Source of the DNA: Pseudomonas sp. RIT288
Lineage (GTDB): Bacteria > Pseudomonadota > Gammaproteobacteria > Pseudomonadales > Pseudomonadaceae
Direction of reading: 5' to 3'
Assembly: GCF_000631985.1 (NCBI RefSeq)
Contig: NZ_JFYN01000006.1
Span: 1-64,000, forward strand
Length of the DNA: 64,000 nucleotides
Shown here in pieces: positions 7,424-16,388 of this stretch. Both the position numbers and the translations under genes were made by a program. Under the pieces are notes generated by a model. The model saw only the letters and a list, made by a program, of their open reading frames with translations. It was not told the DNA's origin and made no database searches. How positions within the stretch are numbered: position 1 is the first letter of the stretch; each line of letters begins with the position of its first letter.

Positions 7424-8443
7424 TTAAACCTCGACGGGCACCGAAAGCTTCGGATTGCCCAACGCATGCGTCTTCGCATCAAAAAACCGCAACGCAACCC
7501 CGGTGCCCTCGAACACCTTCGCGTAATGCCGTTTCTGATGCTGGATGAACGCCGCACTGCGCGGATAAATCGAGATCGCCACGCTCGCCGGTTTCGCCAG
7601 GCGCAGCGCCCTCACGATGTGAGCATCCTGCTCGCCCAAAGCATGACCGAAGATGCACAGGTTCTGCGCGTGCCCCAATAACTGCTCATGACAGAACGAC
7701 AGATAATCCGAACTGCGGATGGTCTTGAGCTTGTCCGCGCTCGGCCCTTCGTTGACGAACAGCGGCACGTCGTCGAGCGTCTTGATCGTGTTGTTGATTG
7801 CGAAACTGCCGAGCAGGGTGCCCTCGGTCGAGGTCAGTTTGCGCGCGGTGCCGTCCTGATTGCGCACCAGGTGCAGACCGCCGTGCAGGTACAGCAGACG
7901 CGGTTTGGCGCTGGCGCTGGCGCTCAGATCAAAACTGGCGTCGGGGCCATTGAACAGGTCGTCGATGGCCTCGCTGCGATGCTGGATCGCCCAGTAGCTG
8001 AGCAGGTCGTAATTGGTGGTGAACACCGTGCGATACCGCGCCAGCTCTTCATTGAGCGAGGCCAGGGTCGAGGCTTGCACCAGGCGCCATGGAATGTGTA
8101 CCGCGTGCACGGTATTGATCAGCGCTTCCTTGATCGCGTAGTAGCGATTGCGCGGTGCGGCCGAGCTGACGGCCAACGCCTTGTTGACCCGGCTGGTGGT
8201 TTTCAGCGCGCCGAGTACCTGCTCGAAGCTGCGCGTCTGCATTGCATCGAACACGCTCAGTTCCGACGGGCTCAGCGGTTTCTCTTCCACGGTGCGCGCG
8301 TTTTCGAACAGCGAGTCGTAGCCGAAATCATCCCACACCGCGCGGCTGGCGCCATTGCCCACCAGCAGACCGTTGAAGTCGGCGGTGGCGCGCAGTGCGC
8401 TCCAGTCTTCGAGGGTGGCATCGACGTCCAGAAAATCGGTCAT
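7424..8443 (-). CDS. DUF4917 family protein with SIR2-like motifs
   Basis: A 339-residue protein of the DUF4917 type. Four motifs read like the NAD-binding SIR2 fold in the right order: LLVGNGAS (26-33), [12 protein letters not shown] (140-151), LYLHGGLHL (184-192) and [14 protein letters not shown] (263-276). These correspond to the GxGxS loop, the TTNYD motif, the HG dipeptide and the GxSxxDxxI motif of SIR2-like proteins. No partner gene is adjacent: the neighbour upstream is a divergent dehydrogenase and a REP pair follows. A stand-alone NAD-hydrolysing role is possible but is inference. Confidence 0.78.
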   Translation of the reverse strand: MTDFLDVDATLEDWSALRATADFNGLLVGNGASRAVWDDFGYDSLFENARTVEEKPLSPSELSVFDAMQTRSFEQVLGALKTTSRVNKALAVSSAAPRNRYYAIKEALINTVHAVHIPWRLVQASTLASLNEELARYRTVFTTNYDLLSYWAIQHRSEAIDDLFNGPDASFDLSASASAKPRLLYLHGGLHLVRNQDGTARKLTSTEGTLLGSFAINNTIKTLDDVPLFVNEGPSADKLKTIRSSDYLSFCHEQLLGHAQNLCIFGHALGEQDAHIVRALRLAKPASVAISIYPRSAAFIQHQKRHYAKVFEGTGVALRFFDAKTHALGNPKLSVPVEV

Positions 8444-8597
8444 TGCGTGGGCAGTCTCAAAACAAAGGGCGGATGGACGGCGACTTTATCACGAGCGGGC
8501 ATTGAGCCAGATCAACATCGGTGGTGACCGATCGGTCGATCCTGTGCACATCCGCCGTATCGGAGCAGTCGATTCGGCCCCAGTCCAGGAGACGCGC

Positions 8598-9746
8598 ATG
8601 AGCAGCACCTTTTTTATTCCGGCCGTAAACATCATGGGCAACGGATGCCTCGACGAAGCCATGGTTGCGATCCGCAACTACGGCTTTCGCAAGGCGCTGA
8701 TCGTCACCGACGCGGGGCTGGCCAAGGCGGGCGTGGCGACCATGGTCGCCGAGAAACTGGCGATGCAGGACATCGATTCGGTGATCTTCGATGGCGCCAA
8801 GCCGAACCCGAGCATTGCCAACGTCGAGTCCGGGCTGGGGCTGCTCAAGGAAAGTCGCTGCGATTTCGTGGTATCGCTGGGCGGCGGTTCGCCCCATGAC
8901 TGCGCCAAGGGCATTGCCCTGTGTGCGACCAACGGCGGGCAGATCCGCGACTACGAAGGCGTCGATCAATCGAGCAAGCCGCAGTTGCCGCTGATCGCCA
9001 TCAATACCACCGCCGGCACTGCCAGTGAGATGACCCGTTTCTGCATCATCACCGACGAATCGCGCCACGTGAAAATGGCCATCGTCGATCGCAACGTCAC
9101 GCCGCTGCTGTCGGTCAACGACCCGGCCCTGATGGTCGCCATGCCGAAAAGCCTGACTGCCGCCACCGGCATGGACGCGCTGACCCACGCCATCGAAGCC
9201 TACGTTTCGACTGCGGCCAACCCGATCACTGACGCCTGCGCGCTGAAGGCCATGACCCTGATCAGCAACAACCTGCGCCTGGCCGTGCGTGTCGGCAGCG
9301 ACCTTGCGGCGCGGGAGAACATGGCTTACGCGCAGTTCCTCGCCGGCATGGCGTTCAACAACGCATCGCTCGGCTACGTGCATGCGATGGCCCACCAGTT
9401 GGGCGGTTTCTACGACTTGCCCCATGGCGTGTGCAACGCCGTGTTGCTGCCGCATGTGCAGACCTTCAACGCGTTGGTCTGTGCCGAACGTCTGACCGAC
9501 GTCGCCCACGCCATGGGCGCGGACATTCGTGGTTTCAGCCCGGAAGAGGGCGCTCAGGCGGCGATCAACGCGATCCGTTGCCTGGCCAGGGACGTCGACA
9601 TTCCCGGCGGTCTGCGTGAACTCGGCGCCAAGCTCAGCGACATTCCGGTGCTCGCCACCAACGCGCTGAAAGATGCATGCGGCCTGACCAACCCACGGGC
9701 GGCGGATCAGCGGCAGATCGAGGAGATTTTCCGTAACGCGTTTTGA
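8598..9746 (+). CDS. yiaY: iron-containing alcohol dehydrogenase (YiaY-type)
   Basis: A 382-residue enzyme, the family's usual length. The NAD-binding motif is [14 protein letters not shown] at about 93-106. The metal ligands are expected in [12 protein letters not shown] (about 191-202, Asp and His) and in [16 protein letters not shown] (about 262-277, two His). The start at 8598 has AGGAGA upstream; longer in-frame starts run into the divergent gene's promoter and lack homology. YiaY oxidises alcohols or L-threonine with NAD; the exact substrate here is unclear. It is a single gene followed by a REP pair. Confidence 0.9.
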   Translation: MSSTFFIPAVNIMGNGCLDEAMVAIRNYGFRKALIVTDAGLAKAGVATMVAEKLAMQDIDSVIFDGAKPNPSIANVESGLGLLKESRCDFVVSLGGGSPHDCAKGIALCATNGGQIRDYEGVDQSSKPQLPLIAINTTAGTASEMTRFCIITDESRHVKMAIVDRNVTPLLSVNDPALMVAMPKSLTAATGMDALTHAIEAYVSTAANPITDACALKAMTLISNNLRLAVRVGSDLAARENMAYAQFLAGMAFNNASLGYVHAMAHQLGGFYDLPHGVCNAVLLPHVQTFNALVCAERLTDVAHAMGADIRGFSPEEGAQAAINAIRCLARDVDIPGGLRELGAKLSDIPVLATNALKDACGLTNPRAADQRQIEEIFRNAF

Positions 9747-9798
9747 GCAGGGTACAGCCTCGACACGTTCCGAAGTTTTTCGCGCCACTTCTGACGCC

Positions 9799-9864
9799 AT
9801 CGCGAGCAGGCTCACTCCTACAGGGGAACGCATTTCAACTGTAGGAGTGAGCCTGCTCGCGATG
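9799..9864. repeat. REP pair, GCGAGCAGGCTCACTCC type
   Basis: ATCGCGAGCAGGCTCACTCC and its inverse are separated by a short spacer between convergent genes. Confidence 0.85.
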
Positions 9865-9895
9865 ACTGTCTTCCAGACATCGAATAACCTCTGGA

Positions 9896-10384
9896 TTAAC
9901 CGGCAGGTGCCAGATTCCTGCTCGTCGCCCCACCAAACTGAATCAACACCACCCCGCCAATCAGCAACAACGCCCCCAGCACGCGCGACACCGTCAGTTG
10001 TTTTTCCACCAGCCCGAACAGCCCGAAGTGATCGAGCAGCATCGACGCAATCACCTGCCCTGCCAACGCCAGCGCAACAAATCCCGACGCGCCAAGCCTT
10101 GGCAACAACATCACCGCCAGCGCCACAAAACACACGCCGAACGCACCGCCAGCCCACATCCACAACGGTGCCTTGCTGATAAACCCCAGCGACGGCAGCG
10201 GCAGGCGCAACGCCAGAATCACCGGCAACAGCACCAAGACACTCACCAGCAATGAGGCCAAGGTTGCCCATAGCGGATGGCCGAGCCCGCGCGCCAGATT
10301 GCTGTTGATCGCACTTTGAAACGGCACCACCGCCCCGGCAAACGCGGCCAGCAGCAACAAACCGGTCCACTGCAATGTACTCAT
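9896..10384 (-). CDS. DMT-superfamily small membrane transporter (DUF606/YdcZ)
   Basis: A 162-residue protein with five hydrophobic helices, starting AFAGAVVPFQSAINSNLAR, which is the signature of the YdcZ (DUF606) half-size transporters. The ATG at 10384 was chosen because GGAG lies seven bases upstream; a GTG two codons earlier is the alternative. It is divergent from a LysR regulator 77 bases away, which probably controls it. The substrate is unknown. Such proteins often occur as pairs of half-transporters, but only one is seen here. Confidence 0.85.
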   Translation of the reverse strand: MSTLQWTGLLLLAAFAGAVVPFQSAINSNLARGLGHPLWATLASLLVSVLVLLPVILALRLPLPSLGFISKAPLWMWAGGAFGVCFVALAVMLLPRLGASGFVALALAGQVIASMLLDHFGLFGLVEKQLTVSRVLGALLLIGGVVLIQFGGATSRNLAPAG

Positions 10385-10410
10385 GATCACTCTCCAACAG
10401 GTTTTGCTGG

Positions 10411-10420
10411 ACTCTAGAGT
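10411..10420. promoter_or_regulatory. short palindrome ACTCTAGAGT between DMT and LysR genes
   Basis: A perfect 10-bp palindrome containing CTAG, a tetramer scarce in such genomes, lies in the 77-base divergent promoter region. It could be part of a LysR site. Confidence 0.3.
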
Positions 10421-10461
10421 ATTCGTCGCGCAGATTTAAATTCCGTTTTGTCATCCAGAAC

Positions 10462-11373
10462 ATGCACAAGATGAATGATCTGCGCCGTATCGATCTCAAC
10501 CTGCTGGTGGTCCTCGACGCCTTGCTCAGCGAGCAACACGTCACCCGCGCCGCCGAGCGGCTGCACCTGAGTCAACCGGCGGTCAGCCATGCGCTGGCGC
10601 GTCTGCGCGACTTGCTCGGCGATCCGCTGCTGGTGCGCGCCGGCTCGACCCTGGTGCCGACGGCGCGGGCGCTGGAACTGGTTGCGCCACTGGCCGAAGC
10701 GTTGGCCCAGGTGCAGTCGCTGCTGGCGCCGAACACTTTCGATCCGGCCACTGCGCGGCGGACCTTTCGCGTGGCGATGTCCGACTATGGCGCGGCCATC
10801 ATCCTGCCCGGGCTGATCCGCATCTTGCGCCACGAGGCGCCGGGCATCGATCTGCAGATCAGTCATGCCAGCCGCGAGGGCATGCTGGAGGGTGTGCTCA
10901 ACGGTGACATCGATTTGGCCGCCGGGGTGTTCCCGGAAATGCCCAACGAATTGCGCAGCAGCGTGCTGTTCGAAGAGCGCTATGTGTGCCTGCTGGATCG
11001 TCGCAGCTTGCCGGCCAACGGCGTACTGGATTTGCCGACCTATCTGTCGCGCCCGCACGTTCTGCTGGAAATGCGCGGCAGCGGTACCCCGGAAATCGAA
11101 CGGGCGCTGACCTCATTGCGCGAACGCCGCCGCGTTGCCATCAGCCTGCCGCACTGGAACGTCGCGCCGCAGTTGATCAGTGGTACGGATTTGATTCTCA
11201 CCGTTTCGTCGCGCAGCGTGCGCGAGATCGATCAGCAGGAATTGATTGTGCTGCCGCCACCGTTCGAGATTGCGCCGTTCACCTTTGTACTGGCGTGGCA
11301 CAAGCGGCGGGGGGCGGATCAGGCGTTGAACTGGTTGAATCACCGGATTGAGGAGGGGATAGTGCGCGGCTGA
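10462..11373 (+). CDS. LysR-family transcriptional regulator
   Basis: A 303-residue protein. The N-terminal winged helix-turn-helix (residues 5-65) contains LLVVLDALLSEQHVTRAAERLHLSQPAVSHALARLRDLLGDPLLVR. The substrate-binding domain (about 95-300) follows. The sequence is of the NodD/PcpR-like group that starts with DLNLLVVLDALL. A second Met three codons in is an alternative start. It is divergent from the YdcZ-type transporter, its most likely target. Confidence 0.92.
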   Translation: MHKMNDLRRIDLNLLVVLDALLSEQHVTRAAERLHLSQPAVSHALARLRDLLGDPLLVRAGSTLVPTARALELVAPLAEALAQVQSLLAPNTFDPATARRTFRVAMSDYGAAIILPGLIRILRHEAPGIDLQISHASREGMLEGVLNGDIDLAAGVFPEMPNELRSSVLFEERYVCLLDRRSLPANGVLDLPTYLSRPHVLLEMRGSGTPEIERALTSLRERRRVAISLPHWNVAPQLISGTDLILTVSSRSVREIDQQELIVLPPPFEIAPFTFVLAWHKRRGADQALNWLNHRIEEGIVRG

Positions 11374-11395
11374 AAACGTTATCAAGGAGTGGAAT

Positions 11396-12130
11396 GTGAC
11401 AGTGAAGTCTGGATGGATCGGCTGGGTGGCCCTGAGTGGATGGTTGATGGCAGGGCAGGTGTTCGCCGAGTGCACGCCGTCAGCGGTGACAGGACAGTGG
11501 GATTTTTCTGTCTGCAAGGATTGGCCTGTCGATCCGGCCCTGACGATCAATGCGATAGCAAAATTTGAACCGGATCCGGTGTACGCCCATGGCGACAGAA
11601 TCGGCACTTACGATCTGGATTTATCCGTGTCGTCAGCCGAGAACTTGAAACCGCTCGCTACCTTTCATCGACCGTCCGCATTCCAGACTGACGCCTTCGC
11701 GCTGGAGAGCCTGGAACTGGACACGGCGCGCTACAAACTCACTTCTGACCTTCGTGCCTTTGGCGTCCGGGCCGTTTTCAAAGGCTCCTCGCGCGTCAAC
11801 CCTCTGGATGAAACCCAGCTGTCGCTCTATGTGAAAGAAGGCGGCAAACTGCGTCCGGTACTGGATCGGATGCTGGTTTACCGCTTCAGCGGCGAATGGG
11901 ATGGCAATTGCGCGGGCGAACGTGCGACCACTGTCAGCACGATCGAAATAGGCAAAACCAGCTCTCACGGATTTGCCGACCTGATCGTGAAATCGGTCAC
12001 CACCGGCGTGAGTGGCGAGGGGCCGCCAGACAATTGCGAAATGAAGACCACGAACAATAAACCCGTGCTGACCACTCTGCACTACGACGGAAAATCCTAC
12101 GTTTTGCCAAACGGTTTCCAAGGCCTGTAA
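11396..12130 (+). CDS. secreted protein of unknown function, tandem paralogue 1
   Basis: A 244-residue protein with GTG start, supported by AAGGAG six bases upstream. Residues 1-24 are a Sec signal peptide ending VFA-E. I do not recognise the family. The mature part shares blocks with the next gene: YDLDLS, KPLATFHRP, LDTARYKLTSDLRAFGVRAVF (split in the middle by a few substitutions), LSLYVKEG, LRPVLDRMLVY and HGFADLIV. It has conserved cysteines at both ends (C-T-P after the signal, DNCEM late). It is probably a periplasmic or secreted beta-rich protein. Confidence 0.8.
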   Translation: MTVKSGWIGWVALSGWLMAGQVFAECTPSAVTGQWDFSVCKDWPVDPALTINAIAKFEPDPVYAHGDRIGTYDLDLSVSSAENLKPLATFHRPSAFQTDAFALESLELDTARYKLTSDLRAFGVRAVFKGSSRVNPLDETQLSLYVKEGGKLRPVLDRMLVYRFSGEWDGNCAGERATTVSTIEIGKTSSHGFADLIVKSVTTGVSGEGPPDNCEMKTTNNKPVLTTLHYDGKSYVLPNGFQGL

Positions 12131-12167
12131 GCCGCCCGCCAAACACGACACCTATCAAGGAAGAACC

Positions 12168-12884
12168 ATGCTCAACCCCACCAGACTCCTGATCGCCCTC
12201 GGTTTGCTGGCCATCACCACCCAGGCCCACGCCGCCTGCACCACCAAGAGTTTCGACGGCAAATCCATGTCGCGCTGCAATGTCTGGCCGGCGTTCCCGA
12301 GTCAGGCGATTTCGGTCAAGTCCACCTATCTTGCCGATTCCGCTGGCGACGATGCCGGGGCGTTCGATCTGGATCTGGCGCTCCTCAATGCGAGTAACGC
12401 CAAACCCATCGCCACCTACCGTAAGCCGGGCGCCTACAACTCCGATGCCGTGCGCCTGGATGATGTACGCATCGACACGGCGCGCTACCGATTGACGCCG
12501 GACATCCGCGCTTTTGGGCTGCGAGCGAAATTCGTGCACAGTTCTCAGGCCATGCCCTACGAGAAAACCGATCTGGCGCTGTATGTGCGCGAGGGTGACA
12601 GCCTGCGCCCGGTGCTTGAGGGGCTGGTGGTGTTCAAGAACAACGGTGAGTTCGTGAATGACTGCGAGGGCTACCGCAAAAAAATCCGCCGGACGCTCGA
12701 GATCGCTCCAACGAGTCACAATGGTTTCGCCGATCTGATCGTCACCACCAGTGGCAGCAAAATGAAAAACAACAAGTCCGGCAATCAGTGCGTTTCGACA
12801 AACACCGAGCTGAAGAAAAAGCAGATCACCCTGATTTACGATGGCCAGCAGTACAACGTCCCTGAAGATCTCCGAGGTTACTGA
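12168..12884 (+). CDS. secreted protein of unknown function, tandem paralogue 2
   Basis: A 238-residue protein with a signal peptide (about residues 1-22, ending AHA-ACT) and AAGGAAG upstream of the ATG. It is clearly a duplicate of the preceding gene: FDLDLA, KPIATYRKPGAY, IDTARYRLTPDIRAFGLR, LALYVREGDSLRPVLEGL and HNGFADLIVTT match in order. The C-terminus (ITLIYDGQQYNVPEDLRGY) matches LTTLHYDGKSYVLPNGFQGL of its partner. Three bases after its stop begins fosA, so fosA may be read from the same transcript. Function is unknown. Confidence 0.8.
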   Translation: MLNPTRLLIALGLLAITTQAHAACTTKSFDGKSMSRCNVWPAFPSQAISVKSTYLADSAGDDAGAFDLDLALLNASNAKPIATYRKPGAYNSDAVRLDDVRIDTARYRLTPDIRAFGLRAKFVHSSQAMPYEKTDLALYVREGDSLRPVLEGLVVFKNNGEFVNDCEGYRKKIRRTLEIAPTSHNGFADLIVTTSGSKMKNNKSGNQCVSTNTELKKKQITLIYDGQQYNVPEDLRGY

Positions 12885-12887
12885 CCC

Positions 12888-13304
12888 ATGCTCACCGGTC
12901 TCAACCACCTGACCCTTGCCGTCAGTGATTTGCCGCGAAGTCTCGCGTTCTATCGCGATGTGCTAGGTCTGCGCGTCGAAGCCACGTGGGACGCCGGTGC
13001 CTATCTGTCGCTGCCGGGTTTGTGGGTGTGTCTGTCGCTGGACGCACAGCGCAGCGGCGAGCCGTCCGTCGACTACACGCATTACGCGTTCAGTCTGGCC
13101 GAGGCGGATTTTTCGTCGTTCGTGCAGAAGCTAAAAGTGGCGAACGTGCGGGAGTGGCGTGACAACCGCAGCGAAGGTGCGTCGTTCTACTTTCTCGATC
13201 CTGATGGCCACAAGCTTGAGGCTCACGTCGGCGATCTGGCTTCTCGACTGGCAGCGTGTCGGTTGAAACCGTACTCGGGCATGCGATTTTACGACGCGCC
13301 GTGA
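12888..13304 (+). CDS. fosA: fosfomycin resistance glutathione transferase FosA
   Basis: A 138-residue metalloenzyme of the vicinal-oxygen-chelate fold that opens the fosfomycin epoxide with glutathione. The metal ligands are all present: His7 (GLNHLTLAV), His65 (DYTHYAF) and Glu111 ([10 protein letters not shown]). The product also has the [15 protein letters not shown] stretch typical of FosA. Compared with P. aeruginosa FosA it has one extra residue before His65. It sits only 3 bases behind a secreted-protein gene. Intrinsic chromosomal fosA is common in Pseudomonas, so nothing suggests recent transfer. Confidence 0.95.
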   Translation: MLTGLNHLTLAVSDLPRSLAFYRDVLGLRVEATWDAGAYLSLPGLWVCLSLDAQRSGEPSVDYTHYAFSLAEADFSSFVQKLKVANVREWRDNRSEGASFYFLDPDGHKLEAHVGDLASRLAACRLKPYSGMRFYDAP

Positions 13305-13364
13305 TCAGGCGTTGCGGGCTGATATAGACTGGCCATCATTTGTACTGGCGCCAGCAGGTTTTTC

Positions 13365-14003
13365 ATGACTCCATCGCTGCTAATGGCCGTTCTGGCCTCG
13401 GGTTTCATTTACGGCATCACGCCCGGGCCAGGCGTTCTGGCGGTGTTCGGCATCGGTGCGGCACATGGGCGACGGGCCGGGGCCGGGTTTCTTTGTGGGC
13501 ATTTGCTTGGCGATGTGGTCTGGTGCAGCACCGCGCTGATCGCCATCGTCGGTGCCCGCGAGATCGGCAGCACCGCGTTCGATGTGCTGGGTGTGCTCAG
13601 CGGTTTGTACCTGTTCTGGCTCGGCTGGCGTGCAGTGCGGGCCAAGCGGCGCAGCGCTGATCAGCCACAGGGCGCAGCGCGTCAGCCGTTCTGGCACGGC
13701 ATCCTGTTCGGCCTGACCAATCCCAAGGCTTATCCGGTGGCGGTCGCGACGTTTACCGCGCTGCTGTCGAGTCGCGCCGAACTGCTCAACTGGTCGATGC
13801 TGCCGGCGTTGATCGCCCTGAGCTTCTTCGGCGGGTTGCTGGCTTACGCTATCTTGATCGGCGTTGTTGGCGCCCGAGGGGTACGCACGCTGTATCAGCG
13901 TCACGAGCTGATGATCACCCGACTGTGCGGGGTAATGTTCATCGGTTTTGCGATCAACGCACTGATGCACGCACTACCGGGATTGCTGCCGAACAAGGCT
14001 TGA
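13365..14003 (+). CDS. LysE/RhtB-family amino-acid exporter
   Basis: A 212-residue inner-membrane protein with about six helices. The N-terminal signature FIYGITPGPGVLAVFGIGAAHGRRAG and the GHLLGDVVW motif identify the LysE/RhtB family. LTNPKAYPVAVATF at about 124-137 is the second conserved block. The exported substrate is unknown; amino acids or related metabolites are usual. It follows fosA with a 60-base gap. Confidence 0.92.
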   Translation: MTPSLLMAVLASGFIYGITPGPGVLAVFGIGAAHGRRAGAGFLCGHLLGDVVWCSTALIAIVGAREIGSTAFDVLGVLSGLYLFWLGWRAVRAKRRSADQPQGAARQPFWHGILFGLTNPKAYPVAVATFTALLSSRAELLNWSMLPALIALSFFGGLLAYAILIGVVGARGVRTLYQRHELMITRLCGVMFIGFAINALMHALPGLLPNKA

Positions 14004-14082
14004 AGTTGTGTGCAGGGATGCGTGAACAAAGGGTCAGGGATGGTTGAACAGTGCTGCATTGTCCGGACACCCACGCTGAACC

Positions 14083-15432
14083 ATGGAAAGCCGAAATTCC
14101 GCGCCGTTGGCGAGTTATATGGACCTGTTGCTGGATGCCGTCTGTGCAGTGGACAGACAGGGCCGTTTCGTTTTTGTCAGTGCCGCCTGCGAGCGTATTT
14201 TCGGTTATACGCCTGACGAGTTGATCGGCCGGTCAATGATCGAACTGGTGCATCCCGCAGACCGCCAGCGCACCCTCGCCGCCGCCCGCGACATCATGGG
14301 CGGCGAACCCAAGCACAATTTTGAAAACCGTTACGTGGGCAAGGATGGCCGCATTGTGAACATCCTCTGGTCGGCGCGCTGGTCGGAGGTCGATCAGCTG
14401 CGCATCGCCGTTGCCCGCGACATCACCGAGCGCAAGCAGGCGGAATCGCGTCAGGCTGCGCTGTATGCGATTTCCGAAGCGGCGCATGTCGCCGAAGACT
14501 TGCTGGCGCTGTTCAAGCGCATCCACCTGATCATCGGCGAGTGGTTGCCGGCGCTGAATTTCTCCGTGGCACTGTACGACGAGCACTGTGCGCAGCTGAA
14601 TTTTCCTTATCACGTCGACGATCACGAATTGCAGCCCGAGCAACCGGGCACCGTCACCGGGCGTTTGTGTACGGAGGTCATCCGCAGCGGTCAGCCGATT
14701 CTGCTGACGCCGGACAGTCCCGACGCCTCGCCCGACTTTGCGGCGCTGGTGGCGGGGGAGGACTCACCCTGCTGGCTCGGTGTGCCGCTGAACTCGAAGA
14801 ACGGCACCATCGGTGCGCTGATCGTCAAAAGTCTGCCGGGCGGCGAGCGTTACACCGAACAGGACAAGGAACTGCTGCAATACGTCTGCGCCCAAGTCGC
14901 CACCGCCATCGAGCGCCAGCAGCTGCACGCGCGGCTCAAACGCATGGCGCAGTACGATCAACTGACCCAGTTGCCCAATCGCGGCTTGCTCAAAGAGCGC
15001 CTCAAGGCTGCGCTGGCCGCTGCCCGCGAAACCTCGGGAAACATGGCGCTGCTGTACGTCGATCTGGATCGCTTCAAACAGGTCAACGACACCTTTGGCC
15101 ATGCGGTCGGCGACATGCTGCTGCAAACGGTGGCGAGTCGGCTCAAGGGCTGCGTACGCGATACCGATACCGTGGCGCGCATAGGTGGCGACGAATTCGT
15201 GGTGCTGTTGCACAGCGTTCACGCCGCTGAAGACGCCGACAGCGTGGCCGGAAAAATTCGCCAGGTGCTGATGCAGCCGATGCGCCTGGACGGTCACAAC
15301 CTGCACATCGAACCGAGTATCGGCGCGGCCCGTTATCCCGAACATGGCAGCGAGGAGCAGCAGCTGTTCCGGCATGCCGACCAGGCAATGTACGCCGCCA
15401 AACGCCTCAATCATCGGGCGGTAGATGGCTGA
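14083..15432 (+). CDS. PAS-GAF-GGDEF diguanylate cyclase
   Basis: A 449-residue cytoplasmic sensor. A PAS domain spans about residues 8-120 (LLDAVCAVDRQGRFVFVSAACERIFGY and the PAC end VARDITERKQA). A GAF domain spans about 135-280. The GGDEF domain spans about 290-445, starting MAQYDQLTQLPNRGLLKERL. The active site is intact (Gly368-Gly369-Asp370-Glu371-Phe372), and an RxxD inhibitory site (RDTD) lies five residues before it. It should therefore make c-di-GMP and be subject to product inhibition. No EAL domain follows. The sensed signal is unknown. Confidence 0.95.
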   Translation: MESRNSAPLASYMDLLLDAVCAVDRQGRFVFVSAACERIFGYTPDELIGRSMIELVHPADRQRTLAAARDIMGGEPKHNFENRYVGKDGRIVNILWSARWSEVDQLRIAVARDITERKQAESRQAALYAISEAAHVAEDLLALFKRIHLIIGEWLPALNFSVALYDEHCAQLNFPYHVDDHELQPEQPGTVTGRLCTEVIRSGQPILLTPDSPDASPDFAALVAGEDSPCWLGVPLNSKNGTIGALIVKSLPGGERYTEQDKELLQYVCAQVATAIERQQLHARLKRMAQYDQLTQLPNRGLLKERLKAALAAARETSGNMALLYVDLDRFKQVNDTFGHAVGDMLLQTVASRLKGCVRDTDTVARIGGDEFVVLLHSVHAAEDADSVAGKIRQVLMQPMRLDGHNLHIEPSIGAARYPEHGSEEQQLFRHADQAMYAAKRLNHRAVDG

Positions 15433-15550
15433 AACAGTGCGCGCCGTTCGTCGCGGCGCGGGCAACTTTTCTAAACCTTTGGCAGTTCGGCAATTCTCAA
15501 TCCAGGCGGGCACCTGCTCGCCAACGATCAACACCAAGAGGAAGAGAATC

Positions 15551-15709
15551 ATGCCTAATTCAAGAAACTCGAACTCGGGAAACTTCGCCAACGATCGAAC
15601 GAAGGCCTCTGAAGCCGGTCGCAAAGGTGGGAAAACCACCACCACGACGGTCGACAAAGAGCCTGCGAAAACCGAAATGGGCCGCAAACCAGCTCAGAAA
15701 TCGAAGTAG
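15551..15709 (+). CDS. KGG-motif stress-induced small protein (YciG-like)
   Basis: A 52-residue hydrophilic protein. NFANDRTKASEAGRKGGK carries the KGG repeat of YciG/GsiB-like general-stress proteins. The rest is Thr/Lys-rich and looks disordered. The ATG has AAGAGGAAGAG just upstream. It precedes a DUF4142 gene by 75 bases, another family induced by stress, so the two may share control. No clear promoter element was found. Confidence 0.82.
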   Translation: MPNSRNSNSGNFANDRTKASEAGRKGGKTTTTTVDKEPAKTEMGRKPAQKSK

Positions 15710-15784
15710 TCGGTGAGGTAGTTTTGATTGAGAGGCGGGGGCGCAAGCTCCCGCTTGAATTTGCAGAGAGAGGAGGGCGCGACC

Positions 15785-16288
15785 ATGAGCCGGATGGCCA
15801 CCCAGATACGTTGTTTCAGTTTTGCCACGCTGTTGGGATTGTTCGCGGGCACAGCATTCGCCCAGTCGCCTGCCGACTTCATCAACGATGCGTCCGCCAA
15901 AGGCATGGCCGACATCGAGGCCAGCCGTCTGGCGCACCAGAAATCCGAATCCAAAGAGGTCAAGGATTACACCATCGTTGTGATCAATGACCGCACCACG
16001 GCCAACCAGCATCTGGCGAAGATCGCGAAGAAACTCGATCTGCCGGTCGCTCCCCGTGAAGAAATCGCCGACAAGGCCAAGACCATGATCCCGCAGGTCA
16101 AGGACGGGGAAACCTTCGACCAGGCCTACGCCGCGAGTCAGGTGAAAGCGACCGAAGAGGCCATCCAGCAGATTCAGCAGGAAGCGCAGTCTACCGACGT
16201 GCCGGAAATCAAGGCATTTGCCGACGAGACATTGCCAAAGCTGCAAAGCCATCTCGAAATGGCGCGAGCGCTGCAGGCCAGTCGCTGA
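15785..16288 (+). CDS. DUF4142 periplasmic protein
   Basis: A 167-residue protein. A signal peptide (about residues 1-26, ending AFA-QS) is followed by a mostly helical ferritin-like DUF4142 domain: ADFINDASAKGMADIEASRLAHQKSESKEVKDYTIVVINDRTTANQHL is the diagnostic block (partial quotes of a longer run). The start at 15785 was chosen for AGAGGAGGG ten bases upstream. Members are exported, often stress-induced, and of unknown biochemical role. Confidence 0.88.
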   Translation: MSRMATQIRCFSFATLLGLFAGTAFAQSPADFINDASAKGMADIEASRLAHQKSESKEVKDYTIVVINDRTTANQHLAKIAKKLDLPVAPREEIADKAKTMIPQVKDGETFDQAYAASQVKATEEAIQQIQQEAQSTDVPEIKAFADETLPKLQSHLEMARALQASR

Positions 16289-16300
16289 TACCACCTGCAA

Positions 16301-16374
16301 ATCAAAAGATCGCAGCCTGCGGCAGCTCCTACATGGAACGGTGTAGGAGCTGCCGCAGGCTGCGATCTTTTGAT
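16301..16374. repeat. REP pair, CTGCGATC type
   Basis: ATCAAAAGATCGCAGCCTGC and GCAGGCTGCGATCTTTTGAT are inverted, with GGCAGCTCCTACA inner arms, between convergent genes. The T-run after the right arm could also terminate transcription from the plus strand. Confidence 0.87.
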
Positions 16375-16388
16375 TTTTTTAACTTTAC

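Noticed and set aside
8457..10544. Long open frame of 695 codons on the minus strand
   Set aside because: It runs antisense to yiaY and across the YdcZ gene. The translation is low-complexity and Arg/Gly/His/Val-rich, and yiaY has clear motifs. It is a high-GC shadow frame.
12888..13304. fosA as a horizontally acquired resistance gene
   Set aside because: No mobile element is nearby and composition is like that of its neighbours. Chromosomal fosA is common in Pseudomonas.
15470..15505. ECF-type promoter (GCAACTT...) before the KGG gene
   Set aside because: The -35 is one base off the AlgU consensus and no acceptable -10 lies at 16-17 bases.
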